A stretch of DNA of 64,000 bases. Source: Streptomyces aculeolatus (GTDB lineage Bacteria; Actinomycetota; Actinomycetes; Streptomycetales; Streptomycetaceae). Position 1 is the first letter of the stretch; the number at the start of each line of letters is the position of its first letter. The position numbers were made by a program, and so were the translations under genes. The stretch spans positions 62,001 to 126,000 of the forward strand of contig NZ_JAINRD010000026.1 in assembly GCF_020400605.1 (NCBI RefSeq). The letters run 5' to 3'. The notes beneath the pieces are model-generated. The model saw only the letters and a list, made by a program, of their open reading frames with translations. It had not been told where the DNA came from and made no database searches. This document shows, piece by piece, positions 58,015-64,000 of this stretch.

Positions 58015-59607
58015 TCAGCGCTCCCAGGGCCAGCCGGTGGTGCGGTCCCGGCTGAGGAGCCCGACCATGCGGAACAGCGCGTCGGAGAAGCCGCCGATCT
58101 CGTACCGGCCCGGCAGGCCGGTGCCGATCGACGCCTTGCCGTAGCCGGTCGTGTTGATACCGAACATCGGCACCGCCGCCGGGACGGCCTCCGACACCGA
58201 CATCCCCCGGCCCGGGCGCCGGCCCGGGTAGGCGAACGCCTGCATGTCCGAGACGATCACGACGCGGTCGTGGCCGTCGTACGCCTCCCGCAGCGCGGCA
58301 ACGGTCTCGGTGCCGTGCCCGACCTCGCCGACGCGCGCGCAGAAGTCCTCCGCCTGCCGCAGCACGCTGCCGCCCTCGGCCAGCGGGTGCCGGAACAGGC
58401 CGTCGGCGAACCCGACCAGGTCGACCGCGCAGCCGCGGGCGGCGAGCGCGGTGCCGAACAGCGCACCGACGTCGACGTGCCGTACCCGGCTCTTCGCCGA
58501 CACCCGGCCCGTCATGGACGCGGAGGTGTCGACGAGGACGAGGGTGCGGCCCGGCAGGGCGGGAACGTTCGCCGTGGACGCGGTGAGCGCCTGCTCCAGG
58601 GCATGGCCCCAGCGCAGCGACGGCGCCGCCCGGTACGCGGACAGGAACCGGTAGGGGAACTGCCGCGAGCGGCGCACCTGCTCCGGGTCCGCCAGCCGCG
58701 CCGCCACCCGGCCCGCGACCGCGTCGGGCACGCCGGCCTCGTCGAAGTTCCGCAGGTTGCGGCAGAGGGCCATCAGCCCCATGTGCGGGATGATCGCCGT
58801 CCACGCCTGCGCGTCCATCGGCCCGAGGGACGACAGCTGCTCCCACGTCATACCGGCCGCCCGCAGCCGGCCGGGGTCCGCGAGGAGCCACGCCCGGCGC
58901 TCGGCGCGCGGCATGCCCGTCGCCGCCCGGTACGCCGACAGGGTCGGCAGCCGCCCGGAGACGCGCACCACGTCCCGCTTCCATCGCCGGTCGGCAAGGT
59001 AGTCGAACAGGTCGGCCTGCCACGGACCGGCCGGAGTGGGCTTCGCCAGAGCGACGACGTCCGCCATCCGCCACGGCCCGTTCGCACCGTCGTACTTCAG
59101 CGCGGCCCGCTCGGTGAACAGCCGCGCGGCAGCGTCGCCGACACCGCGCTGCACGCCGCCGGGCAGCGTCGCCTTCCCCGTCCGCGCCTTCCAGTAGGCG
59201 AGGAACTCCGCCGGCTCGTCGGCGCGAAGCAGCGCGCCGGCGACCATCTTCCGCACCGGGACGGTGGCTTCGCGGTCGGTGCCCCCGCGGCGCGCGAGCG
59301 CGGACTCCGCGGCCATCACGATCGCCGCCGAGCGCATGTTCATCTCACCCCGCAGGTACGGCACGAACGAGGCGACCCAGTCCGGGTCCTGCTTCGTCGC
59401 GGCGTACACCAGGTCACGGAACCGATGGTCGCGCACGTCGGCACGCTCGTAGAAGGCCTCCTCGCCGGCCATGTTGACCGCGGCGAACAGGAAGAGGTCG
59501 CTCTTGGCGTCCCGGGTGAAGCCGGCGCCGCCTTCGAAGGTGGCGGTCGTACCGGTCGTGGTCACGGGCGAGCCGGGCCCGCTGCGCACGGAAGTGAACT
59601 TGCCCAT
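58015..59607 (-). CDS. rsr: Bacterial Ro60 (Rsr), TROVE plus vWA domain RNA-binding protein
   Basis: 530-residue ring-shaped RNA-binding protein. Residues 1-345 are the TROVE HEAT-like region (GFTRDAKSDLFLFAAVNMAGEEAFYE, VRDHRFRDLVYAATKQDPDWVA, LRGEMNMRSAAIVMAAE). Residues about 350-530 are a vWA domain with an intact metal site (LVDTSASMTG, about residue 360; also VIVSDMQAFA). Ro60 binds Y RNAs on its outer surface and, in Deinococcus and Salmonella, tethers PNPase to degrade structured RNA. ATG at 59607 is placed by AGGAGG five bases upstream. Three Y-RNA-like elements lie directly upstream on the same strand, which strongly supports the assignment. No PNPase or RtcB gene is in the window. 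Confidence 0.93.
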   Translation of the reverse strand: MGKFTSVRSGPGSPVTTTGTTATFEGGAGFTRDAKSDLFLFAAVNMAGEEAFYERADVRDHRFRDLVYAATKQDPDWVASFVPYLRGEMNMRSAAIVMAAESALARRGGTDREATVPVRKMVAGALLRADEPAEFLAYWKARTGKATLPGGVQRGVGDAAARLFTERAALKYDGANGPWRMADVVALAKPTPAGPWQADLFDYLADRRWKRDVVRVSGRLPTLSAYRAATGMPRAERRAWLLADPGRLRAAGMTWEQLSSLGPMDAQAWTAIIPHMGLMALCRNLRNFDEAGVPDAVAGRVAARLADPEQVRRSRQFPYRFLSAYRAAPSLRWGHALEQALTASTANVPALPGRTLVLVDTSASMTGRVSAKSRVRHVDVGALFGTALAARGCAVDLVGFADGLFRHPLAEGGSVLRQAEDFCARVGEVGHGTETVAALREAYDGHDRVVIVSDMQAFAYPGRRPGRGMSVSEAVPAAVPMFGINTTGYGKASIGTGLPGRYEIGGFSDALFRMVGLLSRDRTTGWPWER

Positions 59608-59660
59608 CACGGCCTCCTGGGGCTATGAGAAGGATTGCGGACCGACGGACGGAATTGCCG

Positions 59661-59801
59661 GGTCACCGCGAGTACCAGACGCATGAGCTGCATAGCGCTC
59701 TGGCCACTGAGCTACGCCGGCCGTACGCCGGCGACGGGATTCGAACCCGCGACCTCTCCATTGAGAGTGGAAGTAAGCCCACACTGCGCTTCGCGGTGAC
59801 C
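59661..59801 (-). ncRNA. yrlA: YrlA-type Y RNA 1, with permuted tRNA mimic
   Basis: About 141 nt, read on the minus strand, ending 53 nt before rsr. The outer stem is perfect over 11 bp (GGTCACCGCGA at 59801-59791 with TCGCGGTGACC at 59671-59661). Inside, in order: a small hairpin (CTCTC-AATG-GAGAG); a T-arm GCGGG-TTCGAAT-CCCGT (59750-59734); a 7-bp acceptor-like stem CGCCGGC/GCCGGCG closed by loop GTACG (59733-59715); TA; a D-arm GCTC-AGTGGCCA-GAGC (59712-59697); and a short hairpin. This is the YrlA arrangement, where the outer stem replaces the anticodon arm and binds Ro60. It lacks CCA and anticodon, so it is not a tRNA gene. Confidence 0.88.
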
Positions 59802-59856
59802 TCTGCAATTGTCGGCCCGGCCACGAGCGACCGGAATCGGGGGCGGCAACCGGACA

Positions 59857-60004
59857 CGGGAGACCGGCGAGTACCAGGCGCGCGAAGCACATAGCGCTCT
59901 GCCAGTTGAGCTACGCCCGCGGTGAAGCGGGCGACAGGACTCGAACCTGCAACCACTCGTACCGTAAACGAAGTATCTCCGCACTGCGCTTCGCCGGTCA
60001 CCCG
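59857..60004 (-). ncRNA. yrlA: YrlA-type Y RNA 2, with permuted tRNA mimic
   Basis: About 148 nt on the minus strand, 55 nt upstream of copy 1. The outer stem is GACCGGCGA/TCGCCGGTC, extended by CGGG/CCCG across an A-A mismatch. The T-arm is GCAGG-TTCGAGT-CCTGT (59950-59934), the acceptor stem CGCCCGC/GCGGGCG is closed by a six-base loop (59933-59914), then TA and a D-arm GCTC-AACTGGCA-GAGC (59911-59896). Base pairs differ from copy 1 but pairing is kept in the T stem, acceptor stem and outer stem. The shared cores are CGAAGCGCAGTG near the 5' end, TACTTC, and CTGGTACTCGC near the 3' end. Confidence 0.88.
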
Positions 60005-60031
60005 TATCCAGTTGTCGCTTCCCCGAAGAAC

Positions 60032-60106
60032 TGCTGCGAGTACCCGGCGCCCGAGGAACTGTTCTCTGCTGAAAGGGAAGTAACCCCGGGCTTCGCTTCG
60101 CGGCGG
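60032..60106 (-). ncRNA. Compact Y-RNA-like element lacking the tRNA mimic
   Basis: About 75 nt on the minus strand, 27 nt upstream of copy 2. It keeps the three conserved blocks of the YrlA copies in order: CGCGAAGCG near the 5' end, TTACTTCC, and GGGTACTCGC near the 3' end. It has no T-arm, acceptor or D-arm. An inner stem GCCCGGGG/CCTCGGGC (one wobble) encloses a 25-30 base loop, and the outer stem has two mismatches. It could be a short, canonical-type Y RNA, or a decayed copy; I cannot tell from sequence alone. Confidence 0.55.
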
Positions 60107-60256
60107 TCTCCACCGTAACAGCGTTCACGAAGAGGGTCGTTCGAATTATTTCCGCCCGAGCCTGCGCACGCCTGACGCCGGGGTCCGCGGAACACCCCCA
60201 ACCCCCTAAGCTCTCCTTGGGTACTGGAGAGCTCGGGCGCAGGGGAAGGCAACGCC

Positions 60257-60850
60257 GTGGACGTGCCGTTACTCATCTTGCTGGGAGCGTCCGGGGGTGC
60301 GCTGCGAGGGGTCGTCGACATCTACAACCGGGTCCTCGAATGGCAGACGGACCGCAGATCCTTCCGTCAGGCCCCGGCGGACCGGCCCGGCGCCGAACCT
60401 CCCCGGCTCGGGCAGTACTTCGATCCGGTGGCGGATCCGATCGCCACCGGCATCCACACCGCCCTGGGCGCGGGGGTCGCCGTACTGTTCGGGACCACCG
60501 GGCAGATCAGCGGCCCGTACGCCGCCTTCGTGGTGGGTGTCTCGGCGCCCGCCCTCCTCACCCAGCTCGGCCGCTTCCAGGCGGTCGGTAACGCCGTGGC
60601 GCCGGCGCCGCAGCCCGTGCCGGCGGAGGCGACGACCGCGGACCCGGGCGGCGATGCCGCGGCCCAGCCCTCGCCGACGCCGCAGATCCAGCCCGCGCCC
60701 GAGCAGCCGGCCGACCCCGGTCCCCCGCAGCGGCCCGCCGATCCCCGGCCGGACCACTCCCCGCGGCGCTCCGCACCGGCCAACCCCTCGGAGGAGCCGG
60801 CGCCGGGCCGGTACCGCCGTCCGGTCGCGGGAGAGGAGGAGACGGCATGA
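60257..60850 (+). CDS. Membrane protein of unknown function
   Basis: 197 residues starting with GTG at 60257 (GGGGAAGG nine bases upstream). An N-terminal hydrophobic stretch (VPLLILLGASGGALRGVVDIY) and a second around TALGAGVAVLFGTTGQISGPYAAFVVGVSAPALL suggest two or three membrane segments. The C-terminal 85 residues are Pro/Ala/Glu-rich and disordered, with repeats of the PAxPxP type. I recognise no family. It overlaps the next gene by four bases (ATGA), so the two are co-translated. It is divergent from the Y RNA/rsr locus. Confidence 0.75.
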   Translation: MDVPLLILLGASGGALRGVVDIYNRVLEWQTDRRSFRQAPADRPGAEPPRLGQYFDPVADPIATGIHTALGAGVAVLFGTTGQISGPYAAFVVGVSAPALLTQLGRFQAVGNAVAPAPQPVPAEATTADPGGDAAAQPSPTPQIQPAPEQPADPGPPQRPADPRPDHSPRRSAPANPSEEPAPGRYRRPVAGEEETA

Positions 60851-61932
60851 CTCCGGCGCGGCAGCCACTCGGCCGTCGGCTTGTGACGGCGATCCTGGGC
60901 ATCGACAGGCGGCCCGTACGGCGCGAACTCCCCCTCGGCCGCCGCATCCTCGCGTCCGCCCTGGGCATCGGCGTACGCCCGCCCCTCCGCAGCCGCCGCG
61001 TGAGCGCCCCGGCCGTCTCCGGTACGGCAGCGGAGGAGACCGGTGCCGCACCGGAGCGGACGCCCGGCACTGCGCCCGGGCGGCGGGAACCGCCCCGCGC
61101 GGGGAGACGGCCATGGCCGCCGGGAGTTCCGTACACGTCTGCGTGGCGCGGCTCGGGGAGCAGGCTGCTGACCGAGGACCGGCCGGACTTCGAGCGGCTC
61201 CTCGACTCCGAACTGAGCGACGCCAAGTACACGGTGGGTGCGGGCCCCGGGCAGCCGGCGGTCGCCCCCGAACAGCTCCGTACCCTCGCCATCGGGGCCG
61301 CGGACCCGATCTCCGCGAGTGCGTCGGCCGAGTACGAGCGTTACGTCATGCTGCGTTCGGCGCAGCGAGGCGCATCGGACGGCGGCACCGCAGAACGTGC
61401 GATGTACGGCATCAGCTACAGGGAGGGGTCGATCGAGCCGTCCGGGGCGGGCCTGGGCGCGGTCTTGGCGGTGCTCGCACCGGTGCTCGCGGGCGCGGCG
61501 GCGGTGCTCTTCCTCCTCGTCGGGTATCTGCTCCAGTTGATGGATCCCGATCCCTCCTTCGCGTCCTCCATCCGCCGGGCGGGCTGGCTCTTCGCGCTGT
61601 TCACGGCCGCCGCCGTCGTCGTGGCGGTGGCAGCGCTCGTGGTGACGGCGCTGCGGGGCGGAGGCCCGCCGAACGAAGTGGACAGCGCCCGGGAGGAGTG
61701 GCGCCGAGCGCTGCTCGAACGCGGCATCCGGCCGTTCCTGGAGGAGGCGACCGGCGGCGAGGCGTACCGTGCGGCGCGCAGGGCCTTCAGGGAACCCCCT
61801 GTCCCCCGCATCGGCTACTCCCGCCCGTCGTTCTCCGGCCCCGACGACGATCCGCCGGCGGAGCGGCCGCGCTTCAGCAGCCCCGACTACACCAGCCCGG
61901 ATTTCGGAGGCGGCGAGCGCGAGCGGGAGTGA
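60847..61932 (+). CDS. Membrane protein of unknown function (two-helix)
   Basis: 361 residues. A basic N-terminus (about 100 residues, Arg/Pro/Gly-rich) precedes a region with SRLLTEDRPDFERLLDSELSDAKYTVG and a patch VAPEQLRTLAIGAADPISASASAEYERYVMLRS. Two clear membrane helices follow: LGAVLAVLAPVLAGAAAVLFLLVGYLL and AGWLFALFTAAAVVVAVAALVVTAL. The C-terminal 100 residues contain EEWRRALLERGIRPFLEE and a Ser/Pro/Asp tail. The ATG at 60847 overlaps the upstream gene's stop. The pair probably forms one membrane complex of unknown role. Confidence 0.78.
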   Translation: MTPARQPLGRRLVTAILGIDRRPVRRELPLGRRILASALGIGVRPPLRSRRVSAPAVSGTAAEETGAAPERTPGTAPGRREPPRAGRRPWPPGVPYTSAWRGSGSRLLTEDRPDFERLLDSELSDAKYTVGAGPGQPAVAPEQLRTLAIGAADPISASASAEYERYVMLRSAQRGASDGGTAERAMYGISYREGSIEPSGAGLGAVLAVLAPVLAGAAAVLFLLVGYLLQLMDPDPSFASSIRRAGWLFALFTAAAVVVAVAALVVTALRGGGPPNEVDSAREEWRRALLERGIRPFLEEATGGEAYRAARRAFREPPVPRIGYSRPSFSGPDDDPPAERPRFSSPDYTSPDFGGGERERE

Positions 61933-62031
61933 GGCGGCGGCCGGGAAGGGGCACGGAGGAGCGGGGAGTGCCGCGTGCCCGTGCGTCGCGCCTACGCCGC
62001 GCCGCCCCGCAGCCGCACCCCGTTTCAGGTG

Positions 62032-62799
62032 CTACTCGCCGCGGACCGCCACCAGCACGCACCTCTCGCCGCTCTGCCACACCGTGCCGACCGACCCGAA
62101 GCCCGCCTTCTCCAGCAGGTCCACGTGCCGCGCCAGGCTCAGCCCGTTCTCCCCGCCGGGGGCCGGGCCCCGGCGGCGGCGCTCGGCGAACAGTCTGGCC
62201 AGCTCCGGTGCCTCGGCCGCCGCGTCCCACCACGACGACCAGTCCTCGCCGCCGGGCATCCGCCGCCGCTCCGCCAGCCGGCGACCGACCTCGCCTGCCA
62301 GCTCCGCGACGGCCGGGTCCTCCTGCGGCAGCCGGTCGGCGTTGACGAGCACCCCGCCGGGGCGGAGCAGGGCGTGCAGCCGGCCGTAGACCTCCAGCAG
62401 CATGCGCTCGGGCAGGCGGTGCAGCATGGTCGCCGAGACCGCGGCGTCGAGGGAGCGGTCGAGGTCGAGGTCGTCCTGCCAGCGGATGCCGCCGACGACG
62501 GTGTCGACGAAACGGATCTGCGTGCCGTGCATCCGCCGGCCGAGGCCGAGGAGCACGGGGTCCGCGTCGACGGCGACGACGTCCAGCGCCGGCATGCGGC
62601 GCTTGAGCCGGGCGGCCAGCGAGCCGGGACCGCAGCCGAGGTCGAGGACGACGGGGCGGTGGCGGCCGTCGGTGACAAGCTCCACGAGGTCTCCGACGAC
62701 GGTGAACCGCTCTTCGCGGCCGGCCTCCCGCTGCTCCCGTTGCAGTTCCCAGCGCACCGCCCAGCCCTTGGCCGCCGCCGCGCTCAGGTCCTCGCCCAT
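62032..62799 (-). CDS. Class I SAM-dependent methyltransferase
   Basis: 255-residue methyltransferase. Motif I is VVLDLGCGPGSLAARL, motif II DVVAVDADPVLLGLGRRM, then the substrate region DAAVSATMLHRLPERMLLEVYGRLHALLRPGGVLVNADRL (Methyltransf_12/25 type). The start is placed at ATG 62799, where the conserved MGEDLSAAAAKGWAVRW begins; a 31-residue longer version to 62892 lacks support. Substrate unknown. It converges on the gene pair ending at 61932. Confidence 0.87.
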   Translation of the reverse strand: MGEDLSAAAAKGWAVRWELQREQREAGREERFTVVGDLVELVTDGRHRPVVLDLGCGPGSLAARLKRRMPALDVVAVDADPVLLGLGRRMHGTQIRFVDTVVGGIRWQDDLDLDRSLDAAVSATMLHRLPERMLLEVYGRLHALLRPGGVLVNADRLPQEDPAVAELAGEVGRRLAERRRMPGGEDWSSWWDAAAEAPELARLFAERRRRGPAPGGENGLSLARHVDLLEKAGFGSVGTVWQSGERCVLVAVRGE

Positions 62800-62959
62800 C
62801 CCGTGAGGATACCCGGCTACGAGATCTTGGATTCGCGGTGACGCCCCGGGCGGGGTGGTGCGCCGGGTGCGGATGGGCATCGGGCGCGCCACCCCGCGCG
62901 GGTTCTCCCCGTCTCCGTAGGCGCCGGAAAGGCTCCTCCTCCCGGTCCGCGCACGACCG

Positions 62960-63016
62960 TTGACCCCCTGTGGGTAAGGGCTTACTTTGACAGAGCACCG
63001 TCAGCAAGCGCTTTCT
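62960..63016 (+). promoter_or_regulatory. ThuA-gene promoter with LacI-type operator
   Basis: TTGACC (62960-62965), 17 bases and TACTTT (62983-62988) form a plausible promoter. TCAGCAAGCGCTTTCT at 63001-63016, centred about 15 bases after the predicted start, shares its first 13 bases with the operator of the GH29 gene (53506-53521). The rest of 62800-62959 shows nothing clear. Confidence 0.55.
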
Positions 63017-63079
63017 ACGCCACTCCACACACGGGCCCACCCTCCGGCGCGCCCGTGTTCCGGCACGACTGGGAGCACT

Positions 63080-64000
63080 ATGAGACGCCTAGCCAGACCA
63101 CCCCTGTCACCCGTCGCCGTCCTGGCCGCGCTGCTGGCGCTGCTCCTGGGCACGGCCTCGGCGACGGCCGCCCCCCAGGACGAGGAGGCCGGCTTCCGGG
63201 TCCTGGTCTTCTCCAAGGTGACGAACTTCTACCACGACTCCATCCCGGCGGGCATCGCCGCCGTCGAGAAGCTCGGCGAGGAGTACGGGTTCGAGGTCGA
63301 CTCGACCGACGACGCCGGCGCGTTCACCGAGGAGAACCTCGCGAACTACGAGGCGGTCCTCTTCAACAACACCAACTCCACGCCCGAGAGCGGCGACCTG
63401 CTCGACGCCGGCCAGCGGGCCGCGCTCCAGTCGTACATCCAGGCCGGCGGGGGCTGGCTCGGCCTGCACGCCGCCTCCGCGAGCGAGCGCGACTGGGACT
63501 GGTACGAGGGTCTGGTCGGCGCGATCTTCGACAAGCACCCGGTGCCCCAGACCGGCCGGATCAAGGTGCTGGACAACGCCCACCCCTCCACCAAGGGCCT
63601 GCCGCAGCTGTGGGAGCGCCACGAGGAGTGGTACAACTGGCGCGCCAACCCGACCGGCAAGGTGCACACCCTCGCGCAGGTCAAGGTGCGCGACGGCATC
63701 ACCGGCCTGGACGAGGGCGTCGACCAGGCGTACTCGTGGTGCCAGAAGTACGACGGCGGCCGGTCGTGGTTCACCGCCGGCGGCCACGACGCGTCGTCGT
63801 TCGACGAGCCGCTGTTCCTCAAGCACCTGCTCGGCGGCATCCGCTGGGCCGCGGGCGACGCGCCCGGCGACTGCTCGGCCACCCAGACCGGCAACTTCCA
63901 GCGCACCGCGCTGGTCTCCGACGACCTGGCCGACCCGTTCGAGCTGGCCGTGGCCCCCGACCGGCGGGTGTTCTACGCCCAGCGCACCGGTGAGCTGAAG
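63080..64000 (+). CDS. Secreted ThuA-domain protein, partial
   Basis: 307 residues are present before the window ends. A signal peptide (RRLARPPLSPVAVLAALLALLLGTASATAA) precedes a ThuA domain: GFRVLVFSKVTNFYHDSIPAGIAAVEKLGEEYGF, EAVLFNNTNSTPESGDLLDAGQRAALQSYIQAGGGWLGLHAAS, and FTAGGHDASSFDEPLFLKHLLGGIRWAAG. The last visible residues (DPFELAVAPDRRVFYAQRTGELK) look like the start of a glucose/sorbosone dehydrogenase-type beta-propeller, a common partner of ThuA in Streptomyces. ThuA domains act in trehalose or other disaccharide use. GGGAG lies four bases before the ATG. It shares an operator with the GH29 gene. Confidence 0.9.
   Translation, partial: MRRLARPPLSPVAVLAALLALLLGTASATAAPQDEEAGFRVLVFSKVTNFYHDSIPAGIAAVEKLGEEYGFEVDSTDDAGAFTEENLANYEAVLFNNTNSTPESGDLLDAGQRAALQSYIQAGGGWLGLHAASASERDWDWYEGLVGAIFDKHPVPQTGRIKVLDNAHPSTKGLPQLWERHEEWYNWRANPTGKVHTLAQVKVRDGITGLDEGVDQAYSWCQKYDGGRSWFTAGGHDASSFDEPLFLKHLLGGIRWAAGDAPGDCSATQTGNFQRTALVSDDLADPFELAVAPDRRVFYAQRTGELK

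Noticed and set aside
59690..59960. tRNA genes suggested by GGTTCGAATCC-type T-arms and GCTCAG-type D-arms
   Set aside because: On the minus strand the T-arm comes before the D-arm and the acceptor stem is closed by a hairpin loop; there is no anticodon arm and no 3' end. The order fits the YrlA tRNA mimic, not a tRNA gene.
59625..60128. Several overlapping short frames on both strands with GDGIRTRDL- and GDRTRTCNH-like sequence
   Set aside because: These are typical false translations of tRNA-like DNA. They follow the Y RNA copies and have no ribosome-binding sites.
60257..61932. Toxin-antitoxin or phage-defence pair next to the Ro60 locus
   Set aside because: Neither protein shows a nuclease, kinase, TIR or NTPase motif; only membrane helices and disordered tails are visible.

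Overview
The window is very GC-rich, gene-dense DNA. It has extreme third-position GC, many GTG/TTG starts, 4-8 nt start/stop overlaps, Tat- and lipobox-type secretion signals and actinobacterial families such as the SAM methyltransferase DUF574, DUF5999 and NikABCDE-like transport. A Streptomyces-like actinomycete chromosome is the best fit. I see no phage genes, IS elements, CRISPR arrays, rRNA or canonical tRNA genes.

Layout. 1-2781 (minus): a sugar ABC importer (binding lipoprotein, two permeases, the last cut by the window edge) behind a LacI-type operator, divergent from anmK (3081-4283). 4458-7653: a small ABC exporter pair, a DUF574 methyltransferase and a HAD hydrolase. 7691-13003 (minus): a five-gene peptide/nickel-type ABC operon in nikABCDE order, with a perfect dyad upstream that fits the Nur (nickel-Fur) box. 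13263-16357: an LCP cell-wall enzyme convergent with a secreted PGRP-type amidase. 16597-28306: a furanoside-utilisation locus made of a YtfQ/YtfR/YtfT/YjfF-like importer, a LacI regulator, a PA14-GH2 hydrolase and a GH127-ricin hydrolase, with one operator sequence in front of both the importer and the GH2 gene. 28401-31764: a pirin, a broken YdeP-type molybdopterin oxidoreductase and a methyltransferase. 31880-35947: a 1,355-residue secreted GH87 (alpha-1,3-glucanase) protein. 36289-45716: housekeeping, stress and regulatory genes (ADP-ribosylglycohydrolase, two AraC regulators, DHFR-like protein, MFS exporter, universal stress protein, dodecin, Fpg/Nei glycosylase, VOC protein, FAD oxidoreductase with divergent MerR). 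45888-48768: proton-translocating transhydrogenase pntAA-pntAB-pntB. 48800-53298: a 62-residue peptide, a DUF3048 lipoprotein, and a TetR regulator with an MMPL exporter. 53577-57479: GH29 fucosidase and an APC permease. 57707-60106: DUF5999, a Ro60/Rsr protein and a tandem array of Y RNAs. 60257-64000: two unknown membrane proteins, a methyltransferase and the start of a ThuA-domain protein.

The most notable system is at 58015-60106. A bacterial Ro60 (TROVE plus vWA) gene is preceded on the same strand by two YrlA-type Y RNAs and a third, shorter Y-like element. The two full copies each carry a circularly permuted tRNA mimic: T-arm, then a 7-bp acceptor stem closed by a hairpin loop, then TA, then the D-arm. 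Paired substitutions between the copies support the structure. A tRNA finder or an ORF caller would miss or misread this region.

Other regulatory observations are a Nur-like box on the nik-like operon, two different LacI-type operators each shared by two promoters, a MerR-style 19-bp promoter spacer, and a 24-bp direct repeat around a possible 39-codon ORF between two permease genes.
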